Below, piece after piece: positions 47,641-57,725 of a stretch of DNA of 64,000 bases. The translations under genes were made by a program, and so were the position numbers. The notes beneath the pieces are model-generated. The model worked only from the letters and a program-made list of their open reading frames with translations. It did not search any database and was not told the DNA's origin. How positions within the stretch are numbered: position 1 is the stretch's first letter; the number at the start of each line of letters is the position of its first letter. The stretch spans positions 33,071,820 through 33,135,819 of the forward strand of contig NW_020312817.1 in assembly GCF_003265705.1 (NCBI RefSeq). Reading direction: 5' to 3'. The DNA comes from Callorhinus ursinus (Eukaryota; Chordata; Mammalia; Carnivora; Otariidae).

Positions 47641-48310
47641 AAAGTGTTCTTGAACACCCCAAGGTGTCAGAGTCTTTAGATGAAATTGACTTATCAAATC
47701 CTTAGGATCAGAAATCTTTTGAGATTTTCTTCTGAATCATCAGGGGTCAATATACTTTTAAAAGCCCTTTAATAGCCAATGCTTTGTGTGTGGTTTGAAT
47801 GGAAGTCTTTCAAAGAAGGAGAATAAAGTTGTTATGAGAGAGGCAGAAATTTTATCACTGGGTCTCCTGGTGAGTTAATGATTTCAAGTATAAGAGAAAC
47901 AGATTCAGTGAGGCTTGTTTTTGTCTTCCTGTCAGGGCTTCAGCTGACCAAGCTAGGGTGGGGTTTAAGAGAGTCAAGCTCAAGACTGTAGAAACAGCAA
48001 GTTGGTTTTATATGCCTGCTCTTCCTCCATTTTTATCTCCCGATAAACTCAGTTAATCCCAACCTTGATCCTGTGACTCACTCATTCATCTCAGCTTTGG
48101 GTGGATCCGTTATGGTCTTTATTATGTTTTTAGTTTGGCCCAGTTCAAGATAAGGTTTCCTTCACTTCCATTTTTCTTTTCCCACTCCCAATAAAACCAT
48201 GTTTACATTCCTAGAAATGTGCTTTTTGTTTGTTCTTCGTCGAGCATTAGATTTTTATTTCAAATTTCTGGCAGTTTGGCAGATAATAGTTGGCAAGGAT
48301 GGCACAGTGG
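47641..48310. other. Unassigned stretch; part is related to 49035-49120
   Basis: ATCAAATCCTTAGGATCAGA through ATACTTTTAAAAGCCC (47694-47766) has a diverged counterpart at 49039-49113. A CCCAATAAAACCATG motif occurs near 48186-48201. Together these suggest an old LTR-type repeat, but the evidence is thin. Confidence 0.4.
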
Positions 48311-48323
48311 TTTAACAGTGTCT

Positions 48324-48515
48324 AAAGATTTTATGTATTTATTTTAGAGAGAGAGTGGGTGCACACGCCCGAGTGCAGAGGGAGAGAGAGAATCTCAAGC
48401 AGACTCCCTGCTGAGCACGGAGCCCCACATGTGGCTTGATCTCAGGACCCTGAGATCATGACCTGAACTGAAATCAAGAGTCACATGCTCAACCTATTGA
48501 GCCACCCAGGTGCCC
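48324..48515 (-). mobile_element. CAN-type SINE, older copy, with imperfect TSD
   Basis: TTTAACAGTGTCT (48311-48323) and TTAAACAATGTCT (48516-48528) flank it. The head is GAGCCACCCAGGTGCCC; the middle has CGGAGCCCCACATGTGGC. Confidence 0.93.
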
Positions 48516-48529
48516 TTAAACAATGTCTT

Positions 48530-49550
48530 TAATATTGGGCTTCCATTGGTCTTGAAATAGAAGTATATCAAAAGTAGAATCTTTATTTGAACACATTGTT
48601 TTTATGATAGAAATGACTTCGAAATGCAAAAGGATTTTGGATTATTGATGGATTTGCCTGAGTTTTCAGATTAAAGACATACACTATAAAAAGACTCTTC
48701 TACCCACAACTCAGCCTAAGGTAGAAGTATAGTTTGTGGTTTAAAATCATCGATCATTTCAGAAAAATAGACCTCTAGATATGTAACCATGAATATTATC
48801 GGGTAAGAGGTCCCATTAATATTCTGAATCAGTGTTTGTTTTTATTTAGAAGGAAAACAACATTCCAAAATAAATGGGGAAATGGAATTCTGGCCTGTAT
48901 TATGTATGTCAGGGTTTTTCTTAGCTTTGTGCTTTATACTTGTGCCAACTCCTTCTCCCTTCCGTCTGCAATTCCCCCTTAACCGGCTCCTCTTTAAATC
49001 CTACTTGGTTAAACAATGTTAAGTTACCAGAGAGTCCTTGTCAAATCCTGAGGACCAGAAGTTCTAGGAGATGTCCTTCTGGATCATTCTGAGTTAACAT
49101 ACCTCTAAAAGCCCATCTTTATTGATCAAATGCTATGTGAACTTATTTGAATTTAATTCCACCCAGAAAGGAGAATAGTTAAGATTCCCAGCTGCACCAT
49201 GAAAATTCTGCACTATGCCGCACATATAGCCCAGCATTCTCAGAACTCCTAAACTTGTCTACACAGCTTAGTATTTTTCTCTAATTGGTTTGAAGTTATT
49301 TCTTATATCCACATTTAGACAAAAATCTATATATACTTAAGTGTTCATGTAGGTCACTGCTGGGCACTGGGGGAGGATTTTTTTTTTTTTAATGGAGAAA
49401 TCATTACTGATCTCAAATCATTGACTCATCCATTCACCAGACAATCACTTAGCATTTTCTGTGGGATAGGCTCTGTGTTAGGTAGTGGGGATATTAAGTT
49501 AATCAAGGTCACTTGGCTGTAATCAACAGGAAACTTGACCAACAGGCGCT
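48530..49550. other. Unassigned stretch
   Basis: Includes the diverged repeat at 49039-49113 described under 47641-48310, and a T-run at about 49380-49391. No gene signal. Confidence 0.45.
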
Positions 49551-49555
49551 TAAAC

Positions 49556-49760
49556 CAGGGTCGGTTAACTTTTTCTATAAAGGGTCAGTTAGTAAATACT
49601 TAAGGCTTTTCCATATGGTCTTTATTGCAACTACTCAGCCATTGTAAGAGCAGCCAGAGACCGTATGTAAGTGAAGGGGCATGACTATATTCCAATAAAC
49701 CTTTATTTACAAAAAACAAGACATGGGCCCATTTGGCCCAAGGCCATAGTTCGCTGGTTT
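49556..49760. mobile_element. hAT-Charlie-type MITE (MER group)
   Basis: CAGGGTCGGTTAACTTTTTC at the left, TAAAGGGTCAGTTAGTAAAT and CCAATAAACCTTTATTTACA inside, and GGCCATAGTTCGCTGGTTT at the right follow a common mammalian Charlie MITE. The ends are imperfect inverted repeats. No transposase remains. The exact family name is uncertain. Confidence 0.75.
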
Positions 49761-49769
49761 AAACAAATG

Positions 49770-50495
49770 GGACTTTATTATTCTTAGCTGGGATACCCCC
49801 AGATAGCAATTATTGTATTAGAGGCTCAATTCAGGTTAGTTCCACTGTCCCCGAAATCTTTTGGCTTTTTCCCTATGGTTGCAAGATGACTGCTCTTCTC
49901 CAGCTATTAGGTTTTGGGGGATATCAGGGAAGCCACATCTAATTTGAGTTATCAAGGAGAGAAATGGCATGTAGATAAAAGTACTCAATGCCATAATTGT
50001 GGTGAAAATGAGCTTATAAACATTTAGAGGGAAAGAGATAAGGTGGAATCTCCTGGATAATATCATTTTACTTGAATATTGCTCAGTCTATCAATGGGGG
50101 TGAAGATAGATATAGTTAGAATGTTTTTGGGTAGTGGAGTGGAGTGAGCTGAGGAATGGAAAGAGAAAAGGAAATGGGGTAGACAGGCCCAGTTCCTTCT
50201 GGTACACCAAGGGTCAGTCCTGCATTTGGATGGCGTGGCCAGTAATTGCTAAGGGAGGAGGAGCAGGGCACAGCTATTACTGGACGTGTCATTTCAGCCA
50301 ACCGTAGCCAAGTTGGTGCATATTTGAGACACTGAGGTCAGTAAAGTCAGAGAGTAAATTACACAGGTAGTGTGGAAGGCAGAAGTCCAAGCAAGTTTAA
50401 AGCTAAGTTGCGGTGCAAGGGTACCCATTACAGGTAGGGATAAGGGCATATTTTAAGCTCCTCTAGTCCAGGGCCCAGGACTGGCTGATGAACCA
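49770..50495. other. Stretch without recognised gene or repeat
   Basis: Short frames only, no domain recognised. Confidence 0.5.
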
Positions 50496-50515
50496 TGTTA
50501 AAACCGATACTTTAG

Positions 50516-50637
50516 GGTGCCTGGGTGGCTCAGATGGTTAAGCGTCTGCCTTCGGCTCAGGTCATGATCCCAGGGTCCTGGGATCGAGTCCCACATCGGG
50601 CTCCCTGCTCCTTGGGGAGCCTGCTTCTCCCTCTGCT

Positions 50638-50675
<38 letters not shown>

Positions 50676-50794
50676 TCTCCCTCTCTCTCCCTCCCTCTCC
50701 CCCTCCCTCTCTCTCTCTCCCTCTGTCTCTCATGAATAAATAAATAAAAAAATCTTAAAAAGAAAAAAAATAAATCTCTTTAAAAAAAAACAAA
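50516..50794 (+). mobile_element. CAN-type SINE with long pyrimidine tract and dog-like tail
   Basis: AAACCGATACTTTAG at 50501-50515 and AAACTGATACTTTAG at 50795-50809 flank it (one mismatch). A C/T tract of about 95 bp occupies 50637-50732. The tail ATGAATAAATAAATAAAAAA continues into a second TAAATCTCTTTAAAA-like stretch. It is much longer than the neighbouring SINEs. Confidence 0.96.
50637..50732. repeat. (CT)n-rich simple sequence within SINE
   Basis: Almost pure pyrimidine with TCTC and CCTCCC units. Expanded compared with other SINEs here and likely length-variable. Confidence 0.95.
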
Positions 50795-50809
50795 AAACTG
50801 ATACTTTAG

Positions 50810-51180
50810 TCTGTGGGCTTCTCCCCAATGCATTAAATCAAATATTTATCTTTTATAAGAGAAGACTTGTGGGATGTTAGGGAAATACTAGAAAAAAAAT
50901 AAAGCAAAGAATAAAAACTAGTGATTTGTAGACATATAAGACTACTGTCCTTTTTACACAATCCTATGCTGGTTTTGTCCATAATTTTTTATATGACAGC
51001 ATTTTCCTTGATACTTGAAACTCTTTATAAACATAATTTTTAATGATCTGTTCCATTTCTTAGATGTACCATAACTACTTCCCTAATATTGAATATTCAG
51101 TTTTTGTGTTTTTACTGATTGACATATATAATACTTCAATAAATGTCTTATACTGTACATTTTTATTAATGTTTCTGTGG
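50810..51180. other. A+T-rich stretch without recognised feature
   Basis: Nothing supportable seen. Confidence 0.5.
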
Positions 51181-51184
51181 CAGT

Positions 51185-51595
51185 GTAAAAACATGGCCCT
51201 TATATTCTTTGATAATTCTCCTATCTAGGGGTAGGTTCTAGGTCCCTCCCTTTAAATCTTGGATGGAAGGGACCTAGGCCGGTTTTAGGGCATAAGCCTT
51301 AAGAAACCAGCGGACTCCACTTCCTGTCTCCTGACACTCATACTCTTGGCCCCCCAGACTCTATGCTGTGAGACAGCCCCAGCAGCCTGTGGAGTGGTCC
51401 ATATGCAGAAGCCCACACCGGGGTTGGGAGGAATTGACCTCAGAACTCAGCCAATCCCAGCTCCCAGCTGGCCCTAGCTTACCAGCCTTGAAGTAGCTCT
51501 TCCTGCCCCAGCTGCCCCAGCTTATGCTGCAGGAAGCAGAGATGAGCCTTTCCTGCAGAATCGCACATTTGTGAGCTAAATATGGGTTGCTGTTG
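51185..51595 (+). mobile_element. MLT1-type LTR, left part, interrupted by the YBX1 retrocopy
   Basis: This stretch shows typical MLT1 (ERVL-MaLR) wording, including TGTCTCCTGACACTCA at about 51324-51340, CTATGCTGTGAGA (51360-51372), and a run of CAGCCCCAG/CAGCTC motifs. It breaks off at AATATGGGTTGCTGTTG. The rest of the LTR resumes beyond the retrocopy at 53010. The 5' boundary is approximate. Confidence 0.75.
51583..51595. repeat. Target-site duplication, 3' (poly-A) side of YBX1 retrocopy
   Basis: An exact second copy of TGGGTTGCTGTTG sits just outside the poly(A) tract, separated from it by two G residues (51596-51597). The pair delimits the insertion to about 1.4 kb. Confidence 0.93.
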
Positions 51596-52996
51596 GGTTT
51601 TTTTTTTTTTTTTTTGACCTTTATTAACGGGTGCTTGCCGTTTGTTGGTGTTTTTGAAAAAATCAAGTTGTAAACTTTTTATTACAAATTAAAAATGAGG
51701 TTCTTAAAAATCTCAACTTGACCAGATATTAAACAAAAACCTTTAAAGATGTAATGAGAAAAACTAGTTGTTTTTTTTTTAAAAAACACGTTTGTCATTA
51801 CCAAAAAAGACGTCTTTAGGTAAAAATAATAAAAACCCCATGCTGTGTAGATAATGCAGATAGTTCTATTTATCTGGTCAATGGGCAAAAAGCAAGCACT
51901 TAAGGTCTTCAGCTCTAATCTTTTGTTCATTTCTTACTGCTGGAATTTCATCTTCATTTCTTCGTGTTGGATGACTAAACCGGATGAGGGTAGAGATGGT
52001 AAGCCAGCGTTTACTCAGCCCTGCTCAGCCTCGGGAGCGGACGAATTCTCAGCTGGTGGATCGGCTGCTTTTGCCTCTTTGCCATCTTGTGGTTTAGGGA
52101 TTTCTGGGCGTCTGCGTCGGTCATTGAAGTCGCGGCGGTACCGACGTTGAGGTGGCTGCTGACCTTGGGTCTCATCTTGATTTTCCTTATTTTCCTCATT
52201 GCCACCCTCTCTAGGCTGTCTTTGGCGAGGAGGACCCCTGCGGAATCGTGGTCTATAACCCCCGATACATATTCTGTCTCACCGGTCTACCTTGCTCTCC
52301 GGCACCCTGGTTGTCAGCACCTTCCATCCCTTCTCCCTGCACAGGAGGGTTGGAATACTGCGGTCCACGCATGCAGTAAGGTGGGAAGCGTCGCCCGCGG
52401 TAGGGCCGGCGCTGTTGGGCCTGGCCTTCGGGAGCACTTAACTCGTTCTTTTCCCCACTCACTATTCTGGTAATTCTGCTGGGAATTGCGTGGAGGACCC
52501 CTGCGACGTGGATAGCGTCTAGAATGGTTACGGTCTGCTGCATGTTTACTGCCTTGCCCTGGAACTCCACCAGGGCCTGCCACATTTGCTGCCTCCGCAC
52601 CCTTTTCTCCTTCAACAACATCAAACTCCACAGTCTCTCCATCTCCTGCACTGCGAAGGTACTTCCTGGGGTTATTCTTCTTTATGGCGGTCTGGTGTCC
52701 AAATACATCTTCCTTGGTGTCATTCCCGTTGATGAAACCATGTCCGTTTCTTACATTGAACCATTTTACTGTTCCCAAAACCTTCGTTGCGATGACTTTT
52801 TTTGTCCCCGCCGGCACGCGCCGCCGATGTGAGGCCGCCCGGGCCGCCGCTGCCGGTGCTGCCGGGCTTGGTGTTGGCCGCGCTGCGGGCGGGGGGCGGC
52901 GGGCGGCTGCTGGGTCTCGGCCTCGCTGCTCATGGTTGCGGTGATGGTGACGGGGGCCGGAGGCGGCAGCTGCTCAGGGCTCTCTGGGGTCCGTTC
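51596..52996 (-). pseudogene. YBX1P: Processed pseudogene (retrocopy) of YBX1, Y-box binding protein 1
   Basis: YBX1 is a cold-shock-domain DNA/RNA-binding protein; this is a dead, intronless copy. On the minus strand a 5' UTR remnant (52934-52996) leads to a start codon at 52933-52931 encoding [11 protein letters not shown]. The frame then shifts, and the cold-shock domain follows at about 52800-52590, with [16 protein letters not shown] (usual Tyr of NGYGF is His) and VFGHQTAI (usual VFVHQTAI). Arg-rich segments such as [12 protein letters not shown] follow. The frame breaks again near 52455 by a small deletion, a short in-frame loss removes part of the RRPYGRRPQYS segment, and a one-base insertion after MYRG brings a stop at about 52253. 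The normal C-terminal end is at 52011, also reached out of frame. The 3' UTR runs to an AATAAA at 51625-51620, then poly(A) (T run 51598-51615). Exon-exon continuity, poly(A) tract and TSDs show L1-mediated retroposition. The product cannot be made as in the parent. The symbol denotes only a YBX1-derived pseudogene. Confidence 0.96.
52580..52800 (-). pseudogene. Cold-shock domain remnant inside the YBX1 retrocopy
   Basis: This is the best preserved part of the retrocopy and stays open for over 70 codons. It keeps the WFN nucleic-acid contact of RNP1-like KWFNVRNG, the segment [20 protein letters not shown], and [22 protein letters not shown]. Several replacements affect positions that are nearly invariant in the family as I know it (Tyr to His in NGHGF, Val to Gly in VFGHQ, Arg to Gly in FINGND). 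That pattern fits neutral decay. No promoter or alternative start supports separate translation. Confidence 0.9.
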
Positions 52997-53009
52997 TGGG
53001 TTGCTGTTG
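52997..53009. repeat. Target-site duplication, 5' side of YBX1 retrocopy
   Basis: The 13-mer TGGGTTGCTGTTG lies immediately beyond the 5' UTR end and matches 51583-51595 exactly. Read on the minus strand, the bases just outside are CTTAAAA, so the insertion point fits the TT|AAAA preference of L1 endonuclease. Confidence 0.93.
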
Positions 53010-53065
53010 TTTTAAGCAGTTAAGTTTTGAAAGATTTATTACACAGCAGTAAATAACCAGAACAC
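53010..53065 (+). mobile_element. MLT1-type LTR, right part (3' end)
   Basis: TTTTAAGCAGTTAAGTTTTG followed by ATTTATTACACAGCAGTAAAT and AACCAGAACA is the characteristic MLT1 3' end (family pattern: TTTTAAGCCACTAAGTTTTGGGG, then TTACGCAGCAATAGATAAC). Removing 51596-53009 rejoins the two LTR parts exactly across one copy of the 13-bp duplication. Confidence 0.82.
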
Positions 53066-53349
53066 TTTCTGTTTGTCTTCTTAGGCTAGATTCTTAGGAA
53101 AGACTAAGCATATAAATATTTTAAAAGCTGTTGATCCATATTGCCTTGCAGACCTCAAGAAGGACTATATCAATATCCCCTCCCATCATTAGTGTATGAG
53201 CGTGTCCGTTTCGCTGTGCACTTGCCAGCATTGAATATATCAAAAATCACTTCTAATTTTTGAGTGTTAACTTGTTTACTTAATATATTTCTAATAGCCA
53301 TTTTATGTGAACTATTTTTCTTCTTGATTTGTAGAAATCTTTTAGGGTA

Positions 53350-53424
53350 GTGTTCTTTTTATCTCTTCCTAGCCTCAGGAACTAGAACAAAGGGTGAAAA
53401 GGCAAAAAACAGGTTCTATAGGGC
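53350..53424 (+). repeat. 75-bp direct repeat, copy 2
   Basis: GCCTCAGGAACTAGAACAAA and GGGTGAAAAGGCAAAAAACA, in the same orientation as 47566-47640. Confidence 0.85.
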
Positions 53425-53429
53425 AGCTC

Positions 53430-55080
53430 TTTTTGTACAAAAAAGATCATCTTGGTTAGTCCTTTAATAAAAGGATGCTACCCTTTTATATTTGTGGCAC
53501 GTTTCCCCAGCTTATTTGCTTTTGAAACTTTTATCCTTTTAATTTTGTTCATAATTTTTATGTAAATGAACTTGCCATCCAGTCTATTGTTAATGTCTCT
53601 CCATGAAAGAATAAGCAGAGAAGATTAATCCTTACAGAATGGCCAGAAATAATACCTGAGGATCCTGTAGAGACAGATCAGAAAACAAAGCAATCTGTAG
53701 ATATCACATGTATGGGGCAGCCAGCGGTAAGCTGCTTTCCAGAGGCACGTGCTTGTGACTGTGACTGTATCACCAGGGAAGGGCTAGTTCCTTTGGGGAT
53801 TATCAACAAAACTCTGCAGAAAACACAGAAGAAAAAACAGTTCCCAAGTCTATGGATTGCCTATACCTATTAACAGATGATCACGTCTATATTCTTTCTC
53901 TATGAACATAGGCTAGCTCTATGAAGCAAATACTGTCGTCCTATCTAGGAGTCTGCATTTTAATGTAGATAGTAAAGAATGAGACTTAGAAGCTCAAGCG
54001 TTTAACATTTTATATATGTCTTTAAAATTGTAAACTTAGAGTGTAAAAGTTAAAATTCTCAAAGAAGAAATTCTATATTTCCAGACACATAGCTATGAAC
54101 ATTTTGGTGAATTGGTCTTATTTTCTAAGCATTTTTAATGTTTGGATTTTTTTTTTTTTTGCGTAAACAATGTATCCTGCACTTCTCACTTAAAGGGAAG
54201 TGCTTTCATTGAGTATTACCTAAAACTATCTGTAAACATTTTAACAACTACATAATGTAATATTGTATACTCATTTTGTAGCCTATTAGCTTTTTTCTTT
54301 TTTTGTCACTGTTACAGGTTATCTTGCGATGAACATTTTTGTGCTTTTCCTGCATTTTTTATTATTTCTTAGGTGAATTCCAGCAAAGCATGTGAACTTT
54401 AAGTCTCATGTGTATGACAAATATTTACTTTCTCAGAAATGCTATTTTCCATAAGTCTAATTTTGCCTGGCTCGTTCAATTTCTGGTTTAGGTTTAAAGG
54501 CTATAGGTTGATGTGTCATTGCTAGCCTCAGACTTTATCAGAAGGAAGGCTGGAAGAGAAGGGTAAGCATGGCAGTGGCCCAGAGGATGGGTTTCAGATG
54601 AAACTGCCTTCCAAATATTCTGGTGCTTGGAGGGTTGTGGAACCTGGGGGTTTATTTAATGACCCCCCAAAGCTTCCTTATACCAGGTAGTAATTTAGCT
54701 GGCATATACTATTAACATATGGGCTCTTCAGAAGCAACAAGGTTTCTACTGAAGACAGGCATAAATGAGCCTGTGGACCTTGTTGGCATGATGAATCAGC
54801 CTTTGCAGAACCACGCCTGCCAGGCTCGTGCTGATATATTGGAAGCCCTGTGTCTCTGTAGGTGTCTGTGGGCAGACCTACGGGATGGATGGCCAGCTAC
54901 GGATAATGCGTCCATGCTCACAGAGGAAAATCTGCTTTACAGGAGCTGCTGAGGGGAAAATTTATTTTAGGCAAAAATTTACTTTGTAAATTACATTGAA
55001 CATTGTGGAATTAGCCAAATTTGGAAATTCTCTTTTTCAAGTTCCTACTTGGTTTGGCAGCAAGTTTCTTTTTTCTCATT
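53430..55080. other. Stretch without recognised gene
   Basis: Text at 54130-54430 may be a very old antisense L1 end. The plus-strand frame 54719-54952 has no recognised product. Confidence 0.4.
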
Positions 55081-55084
55081 GTAT

Positions 55085-55240
55085 AGCTATTCTTAATCTT
55101 CACTGTGGACCAAAATCACCCACGGAGCTTATGAAAATGGGTACTCAGGCCTTAGCCCTAGAGACTGATTCATTAGGTTAGGAGTTGGGGCCCAGAAATC
55201 TGCCCCTTTTGGGTGATGCTGATGCAGGTGGTGGTTTGAC
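55085..55240 (+). mobile_element. MER5-type hAT-Charlie MITE fragment
   Basis: CCAAAATCACCCACGGAGCT, TCAGGCCTTAGCCCTAGAGA, GAAATCTGCCCCTTTTGGGT and GATGCTGATGCAGGTGG follow MER5 order. Confidence 0.7.
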
Positions 55241-55608
55241 TGCAGGTAGGGAAACAATAATCTGGGGCTGCAAGGGATAGCCAGTTTTGTTGCCCAAAGC
55301 ACCCTTCTAAAAAGGATTGTTGCCCCAGCCGTTAGGAGTGCCATCAGCAAATGGCCTTCAGCTCTGCAGCCCTTCAGAGATTGCCTCAGCTGCAGAAAAC
55401 TGCCTCTCCCATGTGCCTCTTCTCACATCTGGTGACTCCAGCCAGGAGTACAAAGGCCAATTCATCTGGTCATAGGCCAATCTGATGGGCCATTTAGCTC
55501 CAGAGCACCTTATGGCAGCAGCTGAGGTGGGGTGGGCCTCACTTCACAGCTCAGCTTCCATCAGAATGGATCCAGAGGGCACGTTCTAATAAATTTCTTG
55601 CACATTAG

Positions 55609-55763
55609 GGGCACCTGGGTGGCTCAGGTGGTGATCCCAGGGTCCTGGGATCCAGCCCCACATCGGGCTTCCTGCTCATCGGGGGAATCTGCTCCCTCTC
55701 CCTCTGCTTGTGTGTGCTCTCTCTTGCTCATTCTCTTTCTCAAATAAATAAAATTAAAAAAAA
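55609..55763 (+). mobile_element. CAN-type SINE with deletion between GGCTCAG heptamers
   Basis: TCTTGCACATTAG at 55596-55608 is repeated at 55764-55776. The head GGGGCACCTGGGTGGCTCAG is followed directly by GTGGTGATCCCAGGGTCC, so the segment between the two GGCTCAG copies present in intact relatives (about 29 bp) is missing. Confidence 0.95.
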
Positions 55764-55789
55764 TCTTGCACATTAGACACTTAGAGTTG

Positions 55790-56340
55790 GCTTAATAGAG
55801 ACCTTGATTGTAAACAGGTGTTCATCCAGGCTCTGTCCTCCAGACAGAGGAGGGCTCATTGAGATACCCTCCACTCTGTCTGTAGCCCCATCTTCACACC
55901 TCCCCCGACCCCAGCTTCTGCCACTTTGCCCTCTGCCACACGCTACAGCTTGTCCTTTACCTTCTGCAGACTTCTCTTCTCACTACCCAAGGTTTATCCT
56001 TGGTTCATTCACTTCTAATTCAACAAAACTTTGTTAAATAAATTTTAATTTTAATCAGAATTTTCCTGCTTGAAAATATTATAGTCTGGAAGAAATATAG
56101 AGTACACAATGAGATTTGTTCCAAGATTCCCTCCTCTCTAAAGAGACCATGGTTTATAACTCTCTCTCCGAATTTATGATACGCATCACCAAGTGAACTG
56201 TTACAAGTCTTGAGTCTACTTGTTCTTTCTTACCCATCTGTCCATCCTCACTCACTCCACCTACCATCCATCATCCAGGATGCAAGTTGGAACAATGACT
56301 AAGAACAGAGACTTCAGTGTCAAACCAACCTGAGATAGAT
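55790..56340. other. Stretch without recognised gene or repeat
   Basis: C+T-rich around 55860-55990; no assignable feature. Confidence 0.5.
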
Positions 56341-56344
56341 AATA

Positions 56345-56555
56345 AGACCTCAATAACAATTGAGCTAATATTTATAGAGCATTTATTCTCTACCATGCAC
56401 TGTTGATTTAATCCTCACACGGTTCTATGAGATGAATACTATTCACGCTACAGATGAAAAAACTGAGGCACAGAGAGATTAAATAACTTACAGGTCACAT
56501 CGCTAGTAAGTGGCAGAGTTGAGATTCAAACCCAGTTGTCAATAACTGTTAAGCT
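56345..56555 (-). repeat. MIR SINE, well preserved
   Basis: AGCTAATATTTATAGAGCAT, GATGAAAAAACTGAGGCACA, GTAAGTGGCAGAGTTGAGAT and TCAAACCCAGTTGTCAATAA are the complement of MIR. Confidence 0.88.
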
Positions 56556-56559
56556 ATCA

Positions 56560-57335
56560 AATATCATTGATTTTTTTTATTAATAATTATGGAATCACCA
56601 TCATTATTGTTAGTATGTGGAAAGAAACTACCCTTTTATCAAACATCTCCCAGGACTCTCATGAAACATTCTTAATTTGGAAAGTCAGTGACTGAGGTCC
56701 AGTCTAACAATACCCATTTGTTGCTTAGCAGTACATTTGGCCTGATTCCAAGAATGTTGGACATGGAGTGATGCTTCTGCAGGCTTCATTCACATCGCCC
56801 AAATTAAGTTGTTATTCTGAGAAACATACAGGTTTTTACAGAACTGTCTGTTTCTCCGAAGCTCTGTCCATTTTGACACCAATTGCTCTCTGCAGACGAT
56901 CTGTAATTGGTCTTCCATCCAAAACCTAAACATTCCTGGGAAATTGGTGATGGACTGGAGTTTCAGCAATGCTTATGATAAAAACATACTTTAGAACTCC
57001 TTCAATGGCTCCTCCTGGTTTTTGTTTTCGTTCTCTTAGCCCATGTCCTTATTTACACCAGGCCTGGAAAAAGGGGGAAAAGCCAAATTCTGAAGCAAAA
57101 CTTTGGAAATGAGATAAATTCCATCTGCTTCAGCAAAAGGAAGCAGCTGTATTCAAGCAAAGTAAATGATAAAAACTGGATTGCCCTTCCTTGCTAAAGA
57201 CCAAAAGAGCTTCAAGATGTTTAGGACAAAAATGGAATTATTTTTTTTAATTTTAATTTCAGTGTAGCTTAAGGCATTCTCTGAAATGCAGATATTTTAA
57301 TTATCCTCGCATAGAACCAGGATAAAATGGTCTTT
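56560..57335. other. Stretch without recognised gene or repeat
   Basis: Nothing supportable seen. Confidence 0.5.
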
Positions 57336-57352
57336 TAAAAAAGTCACCTTTA

Positions 57353-57541
57353 GGGGCACCTGGGTGGCTCAGTCGTTAAGTGTCTGCCTTCTGCTCAGGT
57401 CATGATCCCAGGGTCTTGGGATCGAGCCCTGCATTGGGCTCCCTGCTCTGTGGGAAGCCTGCTTCTCCCTTTCCCACTCCCCCTGCTTGTGTTCCCCCTC
57501 TCGCTGTGTCTCTCTCTGTCAAATAAATAAAATCTTAAAAA
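57353..57541 (+). mobile_element. CAN-type SINE with imperfect 14-bp TSD
   Basis: AAAAGTCACCTTTA at 57339-57352 and AAAAGTAACCCTTA at 57542-57555 flank it. GGGGCACCTGGGTGGCTCAG head; AAATAAATAAAATCTT tail. Confidence 0.96.
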
Positions 57542-57659
57542 AAAAGTAACCCTTAAAAGTATGTAGAGAGGAGAGAAGATGAAAATGGACGATTTTTATC
57601 TTTTTATTAGAAGCGAAAAAACTACCTCATCATAAGTGCTAGAATCATCATCATTATAA

Positions 57660-57725
57660 TGAACAATTGCCAATTACTGAAGGTTTATTGTGTGCCAGTC
57701 ACTGGGGTACACAGATTATCTCTTA
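57660..57725 (-). repeat. MIR SINE fragment
   Basis: TTTATTGTGTGCCAGTCACT and GGGGTACACAGATTATCTC resemble the complement of the MIR 3' half. Confidence 0.5.

Noticed and set aside
52087..52473. 128-codon plus-strand open frame over the YBX1 region
   Set aside because: It is the antisense shadow of the GC-rich, Arg-coding part of the retrocopy, with no start context, splice signal or domain of its own.
52800..52996. GC-rich block as a CpG-island promoter
   Set aside because: The block is accounted for by the YBX1 5' coding region and 5' UTR carried in by retroposition. Nothing in the flanks supports a local promoter.
47566..53424. Spaced direct repeats as a CRISPR-like array
   Set aside because: Only two copies 5.8 kb apart in a mammalian genome; no array structure.
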